Part shown: positions 42,926 through 51,240 of the stretch, piece by piece | How positions within the stretch are numbered: position 1 is the stretch's first letter | Layout: each line of letters starts with the position of its first letter | Source: Pseudomonadota bacterium | GTDB taxonomy: Bacteria > Desulfobacterota > Desulfobulbia > Desulfobulbales > Desulfocapsaceae | Reading direction: 5' to 3' | Assembly: GCA_018820855.1 (NCBI GenBank) | Contig: JAHJNL010000010.1 | Location: 145,527 to 209,526 of the forward strand | Length of the DNA stretch: 64,000 nt | The notes under the pieces: model-generated | The model's database searches: none | The model's input: the letters and a program-made list of their open reading frames with translations, nothing else | Told to the model about the DNA's origin: nothing | Position numbers and translations under genes: made by a program

Positions 42926-44017
42926 ATGGGGAGAAAATATCAGAACAATCAGAGAAAACGAAGAAAGCGAGAGAAAAACAAGAAGGTACGTGAGGAGGAG
43001 TTGCGATTATCTCAGATAGTTAAAAGAAAATATCGCAAAGAAATAGAAAAGTTTGAGCAACAATTCTCTGCTATAGATGATTGTCAAGTAAGGCTACTAA
43101 AGTGGAAGAAATGGAATTTGAAAGGGACATACTTGATGTTTAAATGTCCGAATCCTTCATGTGATTCTGAACGGGCATATGTTTACAAAAAGAAAAATCA
43201 TGGAAAAAAGGTAGTGAGATATCAATGTATGAAATGCGAAGACCAGTTTTCGTTAACATCTGATACCATTTTCCATAAAACAAGATCTCCTCTATGGATA
43301 TGGTTTTTGTCTATTTACTCTATGGCACTGCTCGATGGAAAGGTTCCTGTTGCTTTTTTGAAGGAAAGGTCTCAGAGGTATGTAGATGATAATAATCTTA
43401 ACAAGAAAATTTCAAAAGAGCAGATTTTACGGATTACAGAAAAGCTAAAAAAAGAGGTTTTTTCAAAAGATTGCCAGGGAATTGACAAATATTTGGAGCT
43501 CGTTGGGTTTCCAAGACAATATCGCTATGACAGCTTTTTGCAATGGTATGATGCTGATCGTGATAATCGCCATCCTTGGAAAACCGGTTGGAGAACTAGA
43601 GTTCATACTACAAAGAACAATGAAATTGCAAAAAAGATAGCTGCTGATGAGGAATTAGAAAATGTTTACCTTGTCCTCTATTGTAAAGAACAGGTAGGAA
43701 TTAAAGAAAATGATTGGATTTTATGTGTTAAGATAAAAAACGAAAAATTACTTCATATAAAATGGTTACATGTAAGTTTTGTTAAGAGTTTAAGACCCCC
43801 AAAGGGACCATATGAGTGGCAGGTTATCCAGTTGGTAAAGAAAGAGAATTTTGAGCGAAGGCCTTTTAAAATTACTAGATCGTTTATGAAAATTTTTGCT
43901 GGAGCAGTAAAGGAATTTGGTTTTGAGAAGTTTAAGGAACAATCAGAAAATAATATTGCGGAACCGCCACCAGAGGTGTTGGAGTATGTTGCCACGAGAA
44001 TGAGAGGTGGGTTTTGA
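42926..44017 (+). CDS. Zinc-ribbon protein of transposase ancestry, C-terminal half unknown
   Basis: 363 residues with a very basic N terminus (YQNNQRKRRKREKNKKVREE). A zinc ribbon at about 75-115 has CPNPSCDSE and RYQCMKCEDQFSLTSDTIFH, then KTRSPLWIWFLSIYSMALLD. This is close to the IS1595/IS1-type transposase ribbon (PF12760). However, the DDE nuclease that should follow is absent: the C-terminal 200 residues contain no recognisable DDE triad and carry unusual Trp-rich segments (FLQWYDADRDNRHPWKTGWR). It may be a domesticated DNA-binding protein. A-rich codon use differs from the core genes. Good ribosome site (GAGGGGAAA) and a terminator just after it show an intact, separate gene. Confidence 0.7.
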   Translation: MGRKYQNNQRKRRKREKNKKVREEELRLSQIVKRKYRKEIEKFEQQFSAIDDCQVRLLKWKKWNLKGTYLMFKCPNPSCDSERAYVYKKKNHGKKVVRYQCMKCEDQFSLTSDTIFHKTRSPLWIWFLSIYSMALLDGKVPVAFLKERSQRYVDDNNLNKKISKEQILRITEKLKKEVFSKDCQGIDKYLELVGFPRQYRYDSFLQWYDADRDNRHPWKTGWRTRVHTTKNNEIAKKIAADEELENVYLVLYCKEQVGIKENDWILCVKIKNEKLLHIKWLHVSFVKSLRPPKGPYEWQVIQLVKKENFERRPFKITRSFMKIFAGAVKEFGFEKFKEQSENNIAEPPPEVLEYVATRMRGGF

Positions 44018-44050
44018 TGAACCTCCCCTGTCTATATGGTTCAGCTTGGG

Positions 44051-44084
44051 AGTAGTCAAAAATAGATATTTTTGACTACTTTTT
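44051..44084 (+). terminator. Intrinsic terminator of the zinc-ribbon gene
   Basis: Perfect 13-base arms (44051-44063, 44068-44080; agtagtcaaaaat/atttttgactact) with a 4-base loop, followed by TTTT, 33 bases after the stop codon. Confidence 0.85.
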
Positions 44085-44503
44085 ATTGGCAACATGAGTA
44101 TTGCGTCGCATGTCAAAAAAATGACAAACATCGTTGAGATTGTTAAGAGAATGCATGAAATATTAAATATACTTCGGTAGTGCATTGTCGCTCAGGTAGC
44201 GACCAGTAATGACTGGCATGATTTGTGGAAATATTATCCCTTTCTGAGGGTTGTCAAAAAGGATATTTGATCCTGCTGGAATTCGGGTTGAGTCAGGACT
44301 TATAGATATCTTCACTTACGTCTCGGTCAATCTTCAATATAGATATCTTGATCATGGTAAAAGGGAGGGGACTTCTTTTCCCTCATCTAGATGAGTTAAG
44401 CAAGGATTCTAGAATGTTATGATCCCATTGTAGTTTGTCTCAAAAATTACATTCTATGACTTTCTGTTGGAGCAGGTCTTTGCTGGCCAGTCCTTCGGAA
44501 CAT
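44085..44503. other. Noncoding stretch 3' of the reverse transcriptase gene
   Basis: About 420 bases without a gene, containing a small hairpin (gtcgct/agcgac, 44187-44203), and one copy of the island repeat (44320-44410). Some defence reverse transcriptases use a neighbouring RNA; nothing here proves one. Confidence 0.35.
44320..44410. repeat. Dispersed island repeat, copy 1 (divergent)
   Basis: Ends in agatgagttaagcaaggatt and contains atatagatatcttgatcatg, matching the other copies at 49.4, 63.2 and 63.8 kb in order and spacing, with more differences. Lies 3' of the reverse transcriptase gene. Confidence 0.5.
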
Positions 44504-47500
44504 CTATTCAGGAGGCAAACCTGCAGGTGGATATTTCCAGTTCAAAGAAGAATTAGTTTGAGGAACCTCTTCTCTTTCAGGCAGAGAAGGTTCATTCTTG
44601 TTATGTAAACGATTCAAAAACTCTCCAATGTTATCAATCTCCATGAATGCTATCGAGGCCTGTGGCTGACCATGAAGATGGAAAATTTGTCTTTTGAAAG
44701 GTTCACGATAAGGCGCATATGCATTACTGCCTCCATAGGTGCCATTATTGACAACTATCACCATTTGATACATATGGTAATGAAGTGCAAGTGCCATTTG
44801 ATCAAAGGTAGTAACATCCCGATTCAATGCGGGAACAATGAACAGGTCAGATTGGCCTCTCAAATCGGCGGCTAACCTCAGGTCAGTAGCATCGTAACAA
44901 ATTGATGCCGTCATCCAGAGGGGTGGTTTTTGGGCGTCAGGATTCCACTCATAACCAACTAACCACTGGCATGGTCGAAAGCCCTGTAATTGCTGTATCG
45001 GGTCGTTCAATTTTTGTTCAACTTTGGCAAGATGTTTTTTACCTTGCCGTCGAAGAAGAATCTCAAGACCTTTTATTGGAGACCAAACAGGAATCACCCA
45101 AAGAGCTGAATTGATTAATGGTTTTCCTTTAAATACTTCCTCATAAGTGAGTCCCGCCAAAATTATCGTTTTATTTGCGCGAGCAAAGGGTTCTAGGTGT
45201 GTTTTAACATCATCTGGATGAACAGATAATTCTGGAAATACAAGTAGATCAATATTCCCATCACTGCCATTATGTGTTTTCCTCAGATAAAGCATTTTAT
45301 CTACAGCAGCAAGTGCTGCAGATAAATGATTACGATGTTTTCGTCGATTAGCTTTCTCGGATAGCGACAGGTCAGTCGGATCAAAATCAACAGGGCCAGG
45401 AATCACTGTTTGAACCACGCACGCACGCAAGGAACGAGAGATTGTTGGTTTTCTCGATGGCCAAGAGGAAGATAATGGCAAAATAAATGTTTTCGACATT
45501 TCTCCCTGCTTTTTGGTGAGTGAAAAAATTCTTTTCTCTATTTGGAGAATAGCTTCGTTAATTCCCTTTTTCACCCATTCAGAGAAGTCAGGAGTGGCAC
45601 AACCCGGCCAAGCGAGTAAAGCATAAAGTAAATGCTCAATCCAATCGGATATAGGTAGCCAGTCAGAGCCAAATGCAGAATGACCATTATAAAGAGCGTA
45701 CAACCTCTGGTGCCAATGACTTATCGGGCTTCGGTAAATTGATTTTCCTTCCTTCCATGATGTTTTATTAATAGTCTGGGTGAAATCAATTTGAGCTGTC
45801 AAAATGAAGCGCAAGAGAAAGCCAAGTTGAAATTGCCAATTATCTTCAACAGGTAACCAGTCCGGTAGGCTGTAAAGGGCATCCCCTGATTTTGGATGTT
45901 TTGTTGCCACTATTTTCAGATCAGACAGAACAAAAAACTCATTATCAACAGCATTACTTATTATCTTGATAAGAACGTTGTTGGGTGAAATCATTCCCAA
46001 CGTTTTCTGTTCTCCCGGAATGGATGAAAGAAATTTTAAAGCAAAATCAAGTAATGACAATTCATTTCTAAGCAGTTCTGAACCGCTTAAAATGTGATCG
46101 GCAAGCGAAATATATCCATCAGGAATAGTCACATCTTTTTCAAGACAGAGATTTCGACGAATTTTAAGAGGGATGGATGTAGAGATTTCCCGATTAATTG
46201 CGATTAGATCCATTCCCATTGAAGGGTCGATCTCTGCAATCAATTTAGCTCTATTGACAGAAATAGTGGCATTTGCCAATAAAAGCGCATTATCCTTATT
46301 AAGGAATGAGCGACGAGACAAAACTGCAAATGTGGCAAAGTCTTGATCAGTTAGGCCATCTACTTCCCCTTTAAGATACCTAATCAGTTTTTTATAATGT
46401 CTTGTCTCTGGGTTCCGTCCAGAGTGTGCCATAGGCGTATCTTTGGGGTTGTTAGTCGCGAGATAAAGCAAAATTTGCTGTTGCAGATACCAGGGTAAAG
46501 CCGGAATAGCCATAAGGTTGAGAGCCTCCTGCTGGAGAAGCGCACGATAACCTTTGATATCTACATTTTTAGGAAGTCGCTCATTATCATCGACAAAGCC
46601 TGTCTCTGTTGCACCCGCACGGAATATTTCCGATAGGCAATAGAAGGCAATGCGCTTAGCAGCTTTTGTTCTAACTCCCTTGAGGGTGTATTTAAGTAAT
46701 ATATCAAGAACTGGTTTAAGAACATCAACATCCGGCCAGAGATCCAAACCTATTCGTAGTAGACGTACATTGGACGGATCTTCCACCCAATTTTCAATCA
46801 GCCCCAACGCAAATGTTTTTGCATCATCGTCAAGGTCAGCTTGTGTTCTACGTAAACTCTTCCAATCATTTTTGTGGCTTTTTATTTCAGCCTTAGTTTC
46901 TTCTTGACTATCCAACAGGGGCCTTAAGGAACGATAGGTAGAACGAAAGCGCGAAGCAGAAAATCGTGTAACGGTTTCATCTCCAACATCGGGAACGGGA
47001 GTGAGCTTCCAGCCTTGGCCCTTGTCCTTCTTAGCTGAGTAACGCTCTTGAGTTCTTACTAATGCTCGAACAGCATCGAGTATCTCTCCACCCTTGATAG
47101 CATCAAAACCTCCTGATATGGCATGTTGGATCTGTCGCATTTTACGCCCTTGCCGAACCAAAGCTCGTTCATCACCTCCAAACATTACTGCTTTAGTTTT
47201 TTCAGGCGATACCTTGAGACCAACAGTGTTGCGATCTAAAAGCTGCTGTAACCATAAAACTACATCCTCTTCAAGTTCTTCTAAATCACATTTTCCCTCC
47301 ACCTCAAAAACCAACCTAATGTCATCAACATATCGACACATATCATGGAGGATGACACCGGGAAATACCGTATTTTCTATTTCTGCACGAATCATCTCGT
47401 CGAAGTCAAGAAGCACAATATTCGAAAAGAAACCGGCCGAAACTAAACCCTGAGGCAAGGCAACTCGAGAAAAATTTTCCAACCCAACTCGGTTGGCATA

Positions 47501-48274
47501 ACCCAAAACTTCACGATTATCCCTGTGGTCCCATTCCCAACAAAGGATTCGGCAGGCCGTATCAAAAAATGCTGGATCATCTTTCTCCTTCTGTAGACCT
47601 GATATTTTTTTAGCTAGCAAGCTCGGGGTGACTGTGTCATAGAAGCTCTTTAAATCCGACTGAACAATGATGACCGTCTTCTTATTCAAAGACAACTGCG
47701 TTGCAACAAGTTCTGGACGAGCCAGGTATTTTTGATAATCTTCGAAAAATCCTCGATAGAGCTTTGTTGATCCCCAGCGATGTCGTAGCCCGCCAGCATA
47801 GGTTTCGCAAAAAAGTCGATTCCCATATGAAGAGACAAGATTACGTTTGTCTTTATTTTCGATAGATTCGCGAGGATCTCCCTGTGACGTTTCCAACCTG
47901 TCTGCGAGGCATAACAATATCGCTGTGGCCACAACTTGATCCTCTAAAACGGCATGAGCGAGTGGTCGTATTTTATTTGCTGTTTCAGTCCTGTTCAGCG
48001 GTTCCCATTTGCCGGAAGCGTAAGCCTGCCATTGCTGGCTCTTAGGTGCTGGAACTATTCGTAAAGGGGTATTTGTCCATTGGTCTGGGTTTTGGAGTCT
48101 TTCAGCTATTTTTGCAAGGAATCTTGGGAGGTTAACGGCTGCTTGGTCCAGTGCCAAGGTATCAGCAAACCAATTATGATAACGAATATAGGCGGCTGTT
48201 TTCTTCCATGCCTGAATGAGCACATACTCTTTACTCAGTAAATCCATCCTCGGGTTAAGTATTTCCTTGGTCAT
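44504..48274 (-). CDS. Reverse transcriptase-nitrilase defence protein (DRT type 1, UG1 class)
   Basis: 1256 residues. The N-terminal reverse transcriptase has motif A VQSDLKSFYDTV near residue 208, motif B LPQGLVSAGFFSN near 280, and motif C CRYVDDIRLVF near 314-320, so both catalytic Asp are kept. A helical middle region of about 550 residues is unassigned. The C-terminal 300 residues are a carbon-nitrogen hydrolase: Glu near 1014 in LLVFPELSVHP, Lys in RRQGKKHLAKVEQK near 1078, Cys near 1124 in TASICYDATDLRL. An RT joined to a nitrilase of this size is the hallmark of DRT type 1 (UG1), an antiphage class. Intact triads predict an active protein. It starts at ATG 48274 with AAAGGAACATCTGC upstream. 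Confidence 0.88.
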   Translation of the reverse strand: MTKEILNPRMDLLSKEYVLIQAWKKTAAYIRYHNWFADTLALDQAAVNLPRFLAKIAERLQNPDQWTNTPLRIVPAPKSQQWQAYASGKWEPLNRTETANKIRPLAHAVLEDQVVATAILLCLADRLETSQGDPRESIENKDKRNLVSSYGNRLFCETYAGGLRHRWGSTKLYRGFFEDYQKYLARPELVATQLSLNKKTVIIVQSDLKSFYDTVTPSLLAKKISGLQKEKDDPAFFDTACRILCWEWDHRDNREVLGYANRVGLENFSRVALPQGLVSAGFFSNIVLLDFDEMIRAEIENTVFPGVILHDMCRYVDDIRLVFEVEGKCDLEELEEDVVLWLQQLLDRNTVGLKVSPEKTKAVMFGGDERALVRQGRKMRQIQHAISGGFDAIKGGEILDAVRALVRTQERYSAKKDKGQGWKLTPVPDVGDETVTRFSASRFRSTYRSLRPLLDSQEETKAEIKSHKNDWKSLRRTQADLDDDAKTFALGLIENWVEDPSNVRLLRIGLDLWPDVDVLKPVLDILLKYTLKGVRTKAAKRIAFYCLSEIFRAGATETGFVDDNERLPKNVDIKGYRALLQQEALNLMAIPALPWYLQQQILLYLATNNPKDTPMAHSGRNPETRHYKKLIRYLKGEVDGLTDQDFATFAVLSRRSFLNKDNALLLANATISVNRAKLIAEIDPSMGMDLIAINREISTSIPLKIRRNLCLEKDVTIPDGYISLADHILSGSELLRNELSLLDFALKFLSSIPGEQKTLGMISPNNVLIKIISNAVDNEFFVLSDLKIVATKHPKSGDALYSLPDWLPVEDNWQFQLGFLLRFILTAQIDFTQTINKTSWKEGKSIYRSPISHWHQRLYALYNGHSAFGSDWLPISDWIEHLLYALLAWPGCATPDFSEWVKKGINEAILQIEKRIFSLTKKQGEMSKTFILPLSSSWPSRKPTISRSLRACVVQTVIPGPVDFDPTDLSLSEKANRRKHRNHLSAALAAVDKMLYLRKTHNGSDGNIDLLVFPELSVHPDDVKTHLEPFARANKTIILAGLTYEEVFKGKPLINSALWVIPVWSPIKGLEILLRRQGKKHLAKVEQKLNDPIQQLQGFRPCQWLVGYEWNPDAQKPPLWMTASICYDATDLRLAADLRGQSDLFIVPALNRDVTTFDQMALALHYHMYQMVIVVNNGTYGGSNAYAPYREPFKRQIFHLHGQPQASIAFMEIDNIGEFLNRLHNKNEPSLPEREEVPQTNSSLNWKYPPAGLPPE

Positions 48275-48520
48275 GCAGATGTTCCTTTAAAATACGACTT
48301 CTAAAATTTAAGGTTACACCTGTTGAGTATTCATCAGATGTTTTGTTTTATCTAAAATGACAACCAGAAATAATTTCGTAGAATCAAAAGGTTGAGTAGA
48401 CCGGCTTCTCTAATGAGAAATAGTACATCCATAGCAAGTCTTTGAGTGACGCCTCGCCGCACGCGGCTACTACGTGACTGCTATTACATCCTATTCCCAC
48501 TATTGTCGCTGGCCCTTTAC

Positions 48521-48554
48521 AAAACCGTGCTTGCGCTATTTACGCACACGGCTC
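48521..48554 (-). ncRNA. Group II intron domain V
   Basis: 34 bases opening GAGCCGTGTGCG and closing GCAAGCACGGTTTT, forming the domain V helix with the catalytic AGC near its base. The apical loop (TAAATA) departs from the usual GNRA, which argues for decay. Confidence 0.65.
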
Positions 48555-48623
48555 CTCACATGGTCATTTGACAGAAAACCCTTTTCCACCATTTACCCGC
48601 CTCTGTGGACGGCCGATGGCTCC

Positions 48624-48716
48624 TCACTCCGCGCTACCATGGGTAGCCTCATTTCCTTCAGCAGAATTACCCGCCTTCACAGGTACTATAAGGCTATCCG
48701 ACTCCCTGTGTCTCAT
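48624..48716 (-). pseudogene. N-terminal stub of the intron-encoded protein
   Basis: A 30-codon frame (MRHRESDSLIVPVKAGNSAE, ending EATHGSAE) after GGAGGAAGG. It matches the usual start of group II intron maturases of the SDSPIVPxKxxxAxGGKGATHG type; all RT, X and endonuclease domains are gone. Confidence 0.55.
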
Positions 48717-49090
48717 TTGCTTGCCTTCCTCCTTCTTCAGTTGTCCGGCATACTCTCGATACTCCGAAAGAAACACAGGGCCTCCCAGGTTCCCATCTAA
48801 TCAAAATGTCAAACATGCCATGGTCTCCGACCCTGGGAAGCAGCCAGCACCTTGCCTTTAACGGTGATGGCTATATTGACTTCCCTCTGTTGAAGAATGT
48901 CGTCCTTCCGACTAGGAAAATTACGGGACTCAATCGCTTCATCCTTTCGGTTTATGGCCTGTCTGCTCGCTATCCTACGCTTAAAACTTTATGTTACCAA
49001 AAGCCTCCAAGGACTCGCTACCCGGTGGTTGGCCTACCTTCCGGGACGGGATTTGCACCCGCTGGACTACACGACCTTGCCCGGCCGCAC

Positions 49091-49150
49091 TCAACATATT
49101 TCCAATCAATCTTTCCAGGTCCAGGGGAGGTCTGTTGACTTTCAAAAATA
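49091..49150. repeat. Dispersed island repeat, left-part copy
   Basis: The sequence tttccaatcaatctttccag followed by a gaggtctgttgactttc segment matches the left part of the 63.2 kb copy (about three of four positions). Its left end coincides with the group II intron's 5' end. Confidence 0.45.
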
Positions 49151-49731
49151 AATCTGTCCCCTCATTTCCGGTTGTCGTAACGGTATGTAATTGTATGTAA
49201 TAATTACTTGATTGTTGTGTTTGTACTGTAAAAGGTACTGTAAAAAATAAATATCACCAAGTGTGGACAGGACAGGTTCGCTGGATAGTTAATTTCATCG
49301 ATTTCGTCGTGTTGTAGTTTTGGTGACCTTGTTATGGTATAAGCTCGATCGTTATTGTGTTAAGTCTCTACATATAGGAGATATCTGGACTTTGGTAAAA
49401 TCCACTCCCAAGAACATTTTGTATATGAGATGAGTCAAGCAAAGATCCGACCCTTTTTCTTTCCTGGAGCTCACCCTGTTTGTAGAGATTGAGATACGAA
49501 GTTTTCATGGGGCGTTTTTCTGGAAAAGCTGTTGCCAGCCAAGTTGTTCAAAGCTGTTATAGAGCATATGGTCATCGTGAAGCAGGGAATTGACCTTCGA
49601 GCGCTACCCACTGATATGACATGTAATAATATGTGGACTTATTGAAAATACCCTCAAAAATACCGTCACATTCTTTTTGTTACCTCCCACCAAAAACTTT
49701 TTTCAAGATCCGATCGGTGGCTATTTCTTAA
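49151..49731. other. Noncoding region between the intron and the restriction operon
   Basis: About 580 bases with no gene. It contains two period-12 direct repeats (49223-49245 gtactgtaaaa twice; 49647-49667 aataccctc/aataccgtc) resembling the tandem sites beside the integrase, and one full copy of the island repeat (49360-49453). Confidence 0.4.
49360..49453. repeat. Dispersed island repeat, full copy
   Basis: Contains ataggagatatctggacttt near 49374 and gatgagtcaagcaaagatcc near 49429, identical over long stretches to the copy at 63.75-63.86 kb. Confidence 0.65.
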
Positions 49732-50184
49732 TCAGAGTTCACCATCTTCTAGGTAGTTAATGGCATGGATAATTTTCAGTTTGAGTTCTTCGTTGTCCTC
49801 ATCTCCATTGATAATGGCGGTTATTATTTCCCCGAGCAGCTGTTTGTCAATCCTATCTGAAGCAACATGGAAAGTAATGTTTTCCATCTCCTGCATGAAT
49901 TTTCTTGCTACGAAAACATATCCGTTAAAAAGCAGAAACTGAGCGCCAAGGGAGATGGCGATCCGTTTGTTGCCATCCTGGAAGCAATGGAATTTACAGG
50001 CGCTATGGAAGAGATGGGTCAACTTTTCTTCAAAGGTCGGGTAATAGTTGTCATTCTGGATATGCTCCAGAACACTTTCCAGCCTCCCCATATCAAGGTG
50101 ACCCAGTACGCCGCCGCCACTCACCTCAACAGTCTTTCTGTGGATATCAATGGCTTGGTCAATTGTCAGGTACATAATCGGCAT
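49732..50184 (-). CDS. Doc/Fic-family (death-on-curing) protein
   Basis: 150 residues with the Fic core HCFQDGNKRIA at positions 66-76, the phosphate-binding and catalytic His loop of Fic/Doc proteins, in a Doc-like short architecture (YLTIDQAIDIHRKTVEVSGG at the start). Doc toxins phosphorylate EF-Tu; most Fic proteins AMPylate. Doc variants use the spacing HxFxxGNKR as here. It is the last gene of the restriction operon, 2 bases after a putative DNA-binding protein that may be its partner. The inhibitory helix (S/T)xxxE(G/N) of self-inhibited Fic proteins is not visible, so a separate antitoxin is likely. A toxin role is inferred. Confidence 0.85.
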   Translation of the reverse strand: MPIMYLTIDQAIDIHRKTVEVSGGGVLGHLDMGRLESVLEHIQNDNYYPTFEEKLTHLFHSACKFHCFQDGNKRIAISLGAQFLLFNGYVFVARKFMQEMENITFHVASDRIDKQLLGEIITAIINGDEDNEELKLKIIHAINYLEDGEL

Positions 50185-50186
50185 GC

Positions 50187-51218
50187 TCAGCGATCCTTCA
50201 ACCGCTTGAAGACCTCTTTTGCATCTTCGAGACGATCGACCAGCTCTTTGCTCTTCTCACCGAGGAACCGTTCAAACTCGTTCGCTTGCAATGGTGTAAT
50301 ATATTCTTTCAATTGAAGGTGGAGGGCGTCGCGAAAGGCAAGATCACGGCTTGCCATCTTGTTCCTTGCTCTTTCTATTAAAGGCTTCCAGTGGGGCTGG
50401 GCTTCAAACTCATGAAACAGCTTATCCACCTGCCATGCTGTAAGTTTTCGCCCCTCTTTTTTGAACGCCTCTTCAAGAACTTTGGCAAAGCCGTATTCAT
50501 AAGCGGCAACCAGATCGAGAATTTCAGAATATAAAGTATCGCGGACCTTATCCTTTGCATGTAGCCGCAATATTTTCCGATATTCTTTGGCGTTGCCACG
50601 GAATATGCTTACGTATATTTTGTCAGTGTACATGGGATATTTGAAGTTTCCCATGGCCACATAATCACGTAGGGCATCGGTAAATTCTTTTCGGTAATCT
50701 TCTTCCTGGAACCAGGACAAGAGAAAATCTTCATCCCGATGGTTAATATACTTGGTGCCGCCGCCTGAACGCTGATTGATAGCGTCAATGACAATATCAA
50801 GGATAGTCTGCCGTAAAAGCCTTGCCCGCTCACTTTCGGTCAGTAGCATGGCGATATTTAAAAATGCCCGAAAATCAAAGATACCAAGCTGGGTTGTTTT
50901 GCTACCGACATGAATGTCGGGAACAAATTGAACTTCAACTTCTTTCTTAAACGACTTCAGCCTGTTACCGCGCAAAACTTCGTAACCGTTACGCCCGAGT
51001 TCATCACCATACTTTTCCAAATATCGTTCGATGGTTCGCGCATCAACCTCAAAAAAAGCGGTGATCTGTTCCTTGGTCAGTCTCTCCGCCCCCTCAAACT
51101 GGATCGAGGTGAGGTGAGTCGCTTTCTGGATTTCTGTAACAGCGTAGGGATTATTAAGGATATTCTGCCGGTCAACCGGCGAATTAGTCAGGTCTTTGGC
51201 CATTGGCCCTTTCTCCAT
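50187..51218 (-). CDS. Putative DNA-binding protein of the restriction operon
   Basis: About 343 residues (338 if the ATG at 51203, which has GGAGAAAGGG upstream, is used). The first third has a predicted winged helix: ERLTKEQITAFFEVDARTIE then RYLEKYGDELGRNGYEVLRG. The rest is helical with FDFRAFLNIAMLLTESERAR and ends in a Leu/Lys coiled stretch. The N-terminal part resembles the DNA-binding region of RhuM-type proteins that often lie in type I restriction loci. Only 2 bases separate it from the Doc gene, so it may be the antitoxin or an operon regulator. Not a confident family call. Confidence 0.6.
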   Translation of the reverse strand: MEKGPMAKDLTNSPVDRQNILNNPYAVTEIQKATHLTSIQFEGAERLTKEQITAFFEVDARTIERYLEKYGDELGRNGYEVLRGNRLKSFKKEVEVQFVPDIHVGSKTTQLGIFDFRAFLNIAMLLTESERARLLRQTILDIVIDAINQRSGGGTKYINHRDEDFLLSWFQEEDYRKEFTDALRDYVAMGNFKYPMYTDKIYVSIFRGNAKEYRKILRLHAKDKVRDTLYSEILDLVAAYEYGFAKVLEEAFKKEGRKLTAWQVDKLFHEFEAQPHWKPLIERARNKMASRDLAFRDALHLQLKEYITPLQANEFERFLGEKSKELVDRLEDAKEVFKRLKDR

Positions 51219-51240
51219 TTCATCTTTCTATTAGCGGTGC

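Larger units (their letters stand above)
48475..49090 (-). mobile_element. Degenerate group II intron lacking its maturase
   Basis: Read leftward, the element begins GTGCGGCCGGGCAAGGTCGT (49090), a GUGYG group II 5' end, followed by the domain I segment CCAGCGGGTGCAAATCCCGT. Near its other end, 48554-48521 folds as domain V (GAGCCGTGTGCGTAAATAGC, then GCAAGCACGGTTTT), with a possible domain VI after it. Between them only the start of an intron-encoded protein remains (48624-48716), so the reverse transcriptase/maturase has been deleted. The 3' boundary near 48475 is uncertain. The 5' end abuts a copy of the island repeat. It lies 200 bases upstream of the DRT1 gene on the same strand. Confidence 0.72.

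Noticed and set aside
44085..44503. A definite RNA partner of the reverse transcriptase
   Set aside because: Only one 6-bp hairpin and a dispersed repeat were found; there is no promoter or structure strong enough to call a ncRNA gene.
48474..49151. Rightward open frames of 84-110 codons in this region as protein genes
   Set aside because: The minus strand carries group II intron RNA landmarks (5' GTGCG, domain I, domain V), which explains the sequence; the frames have no ribosome sites or protein character.
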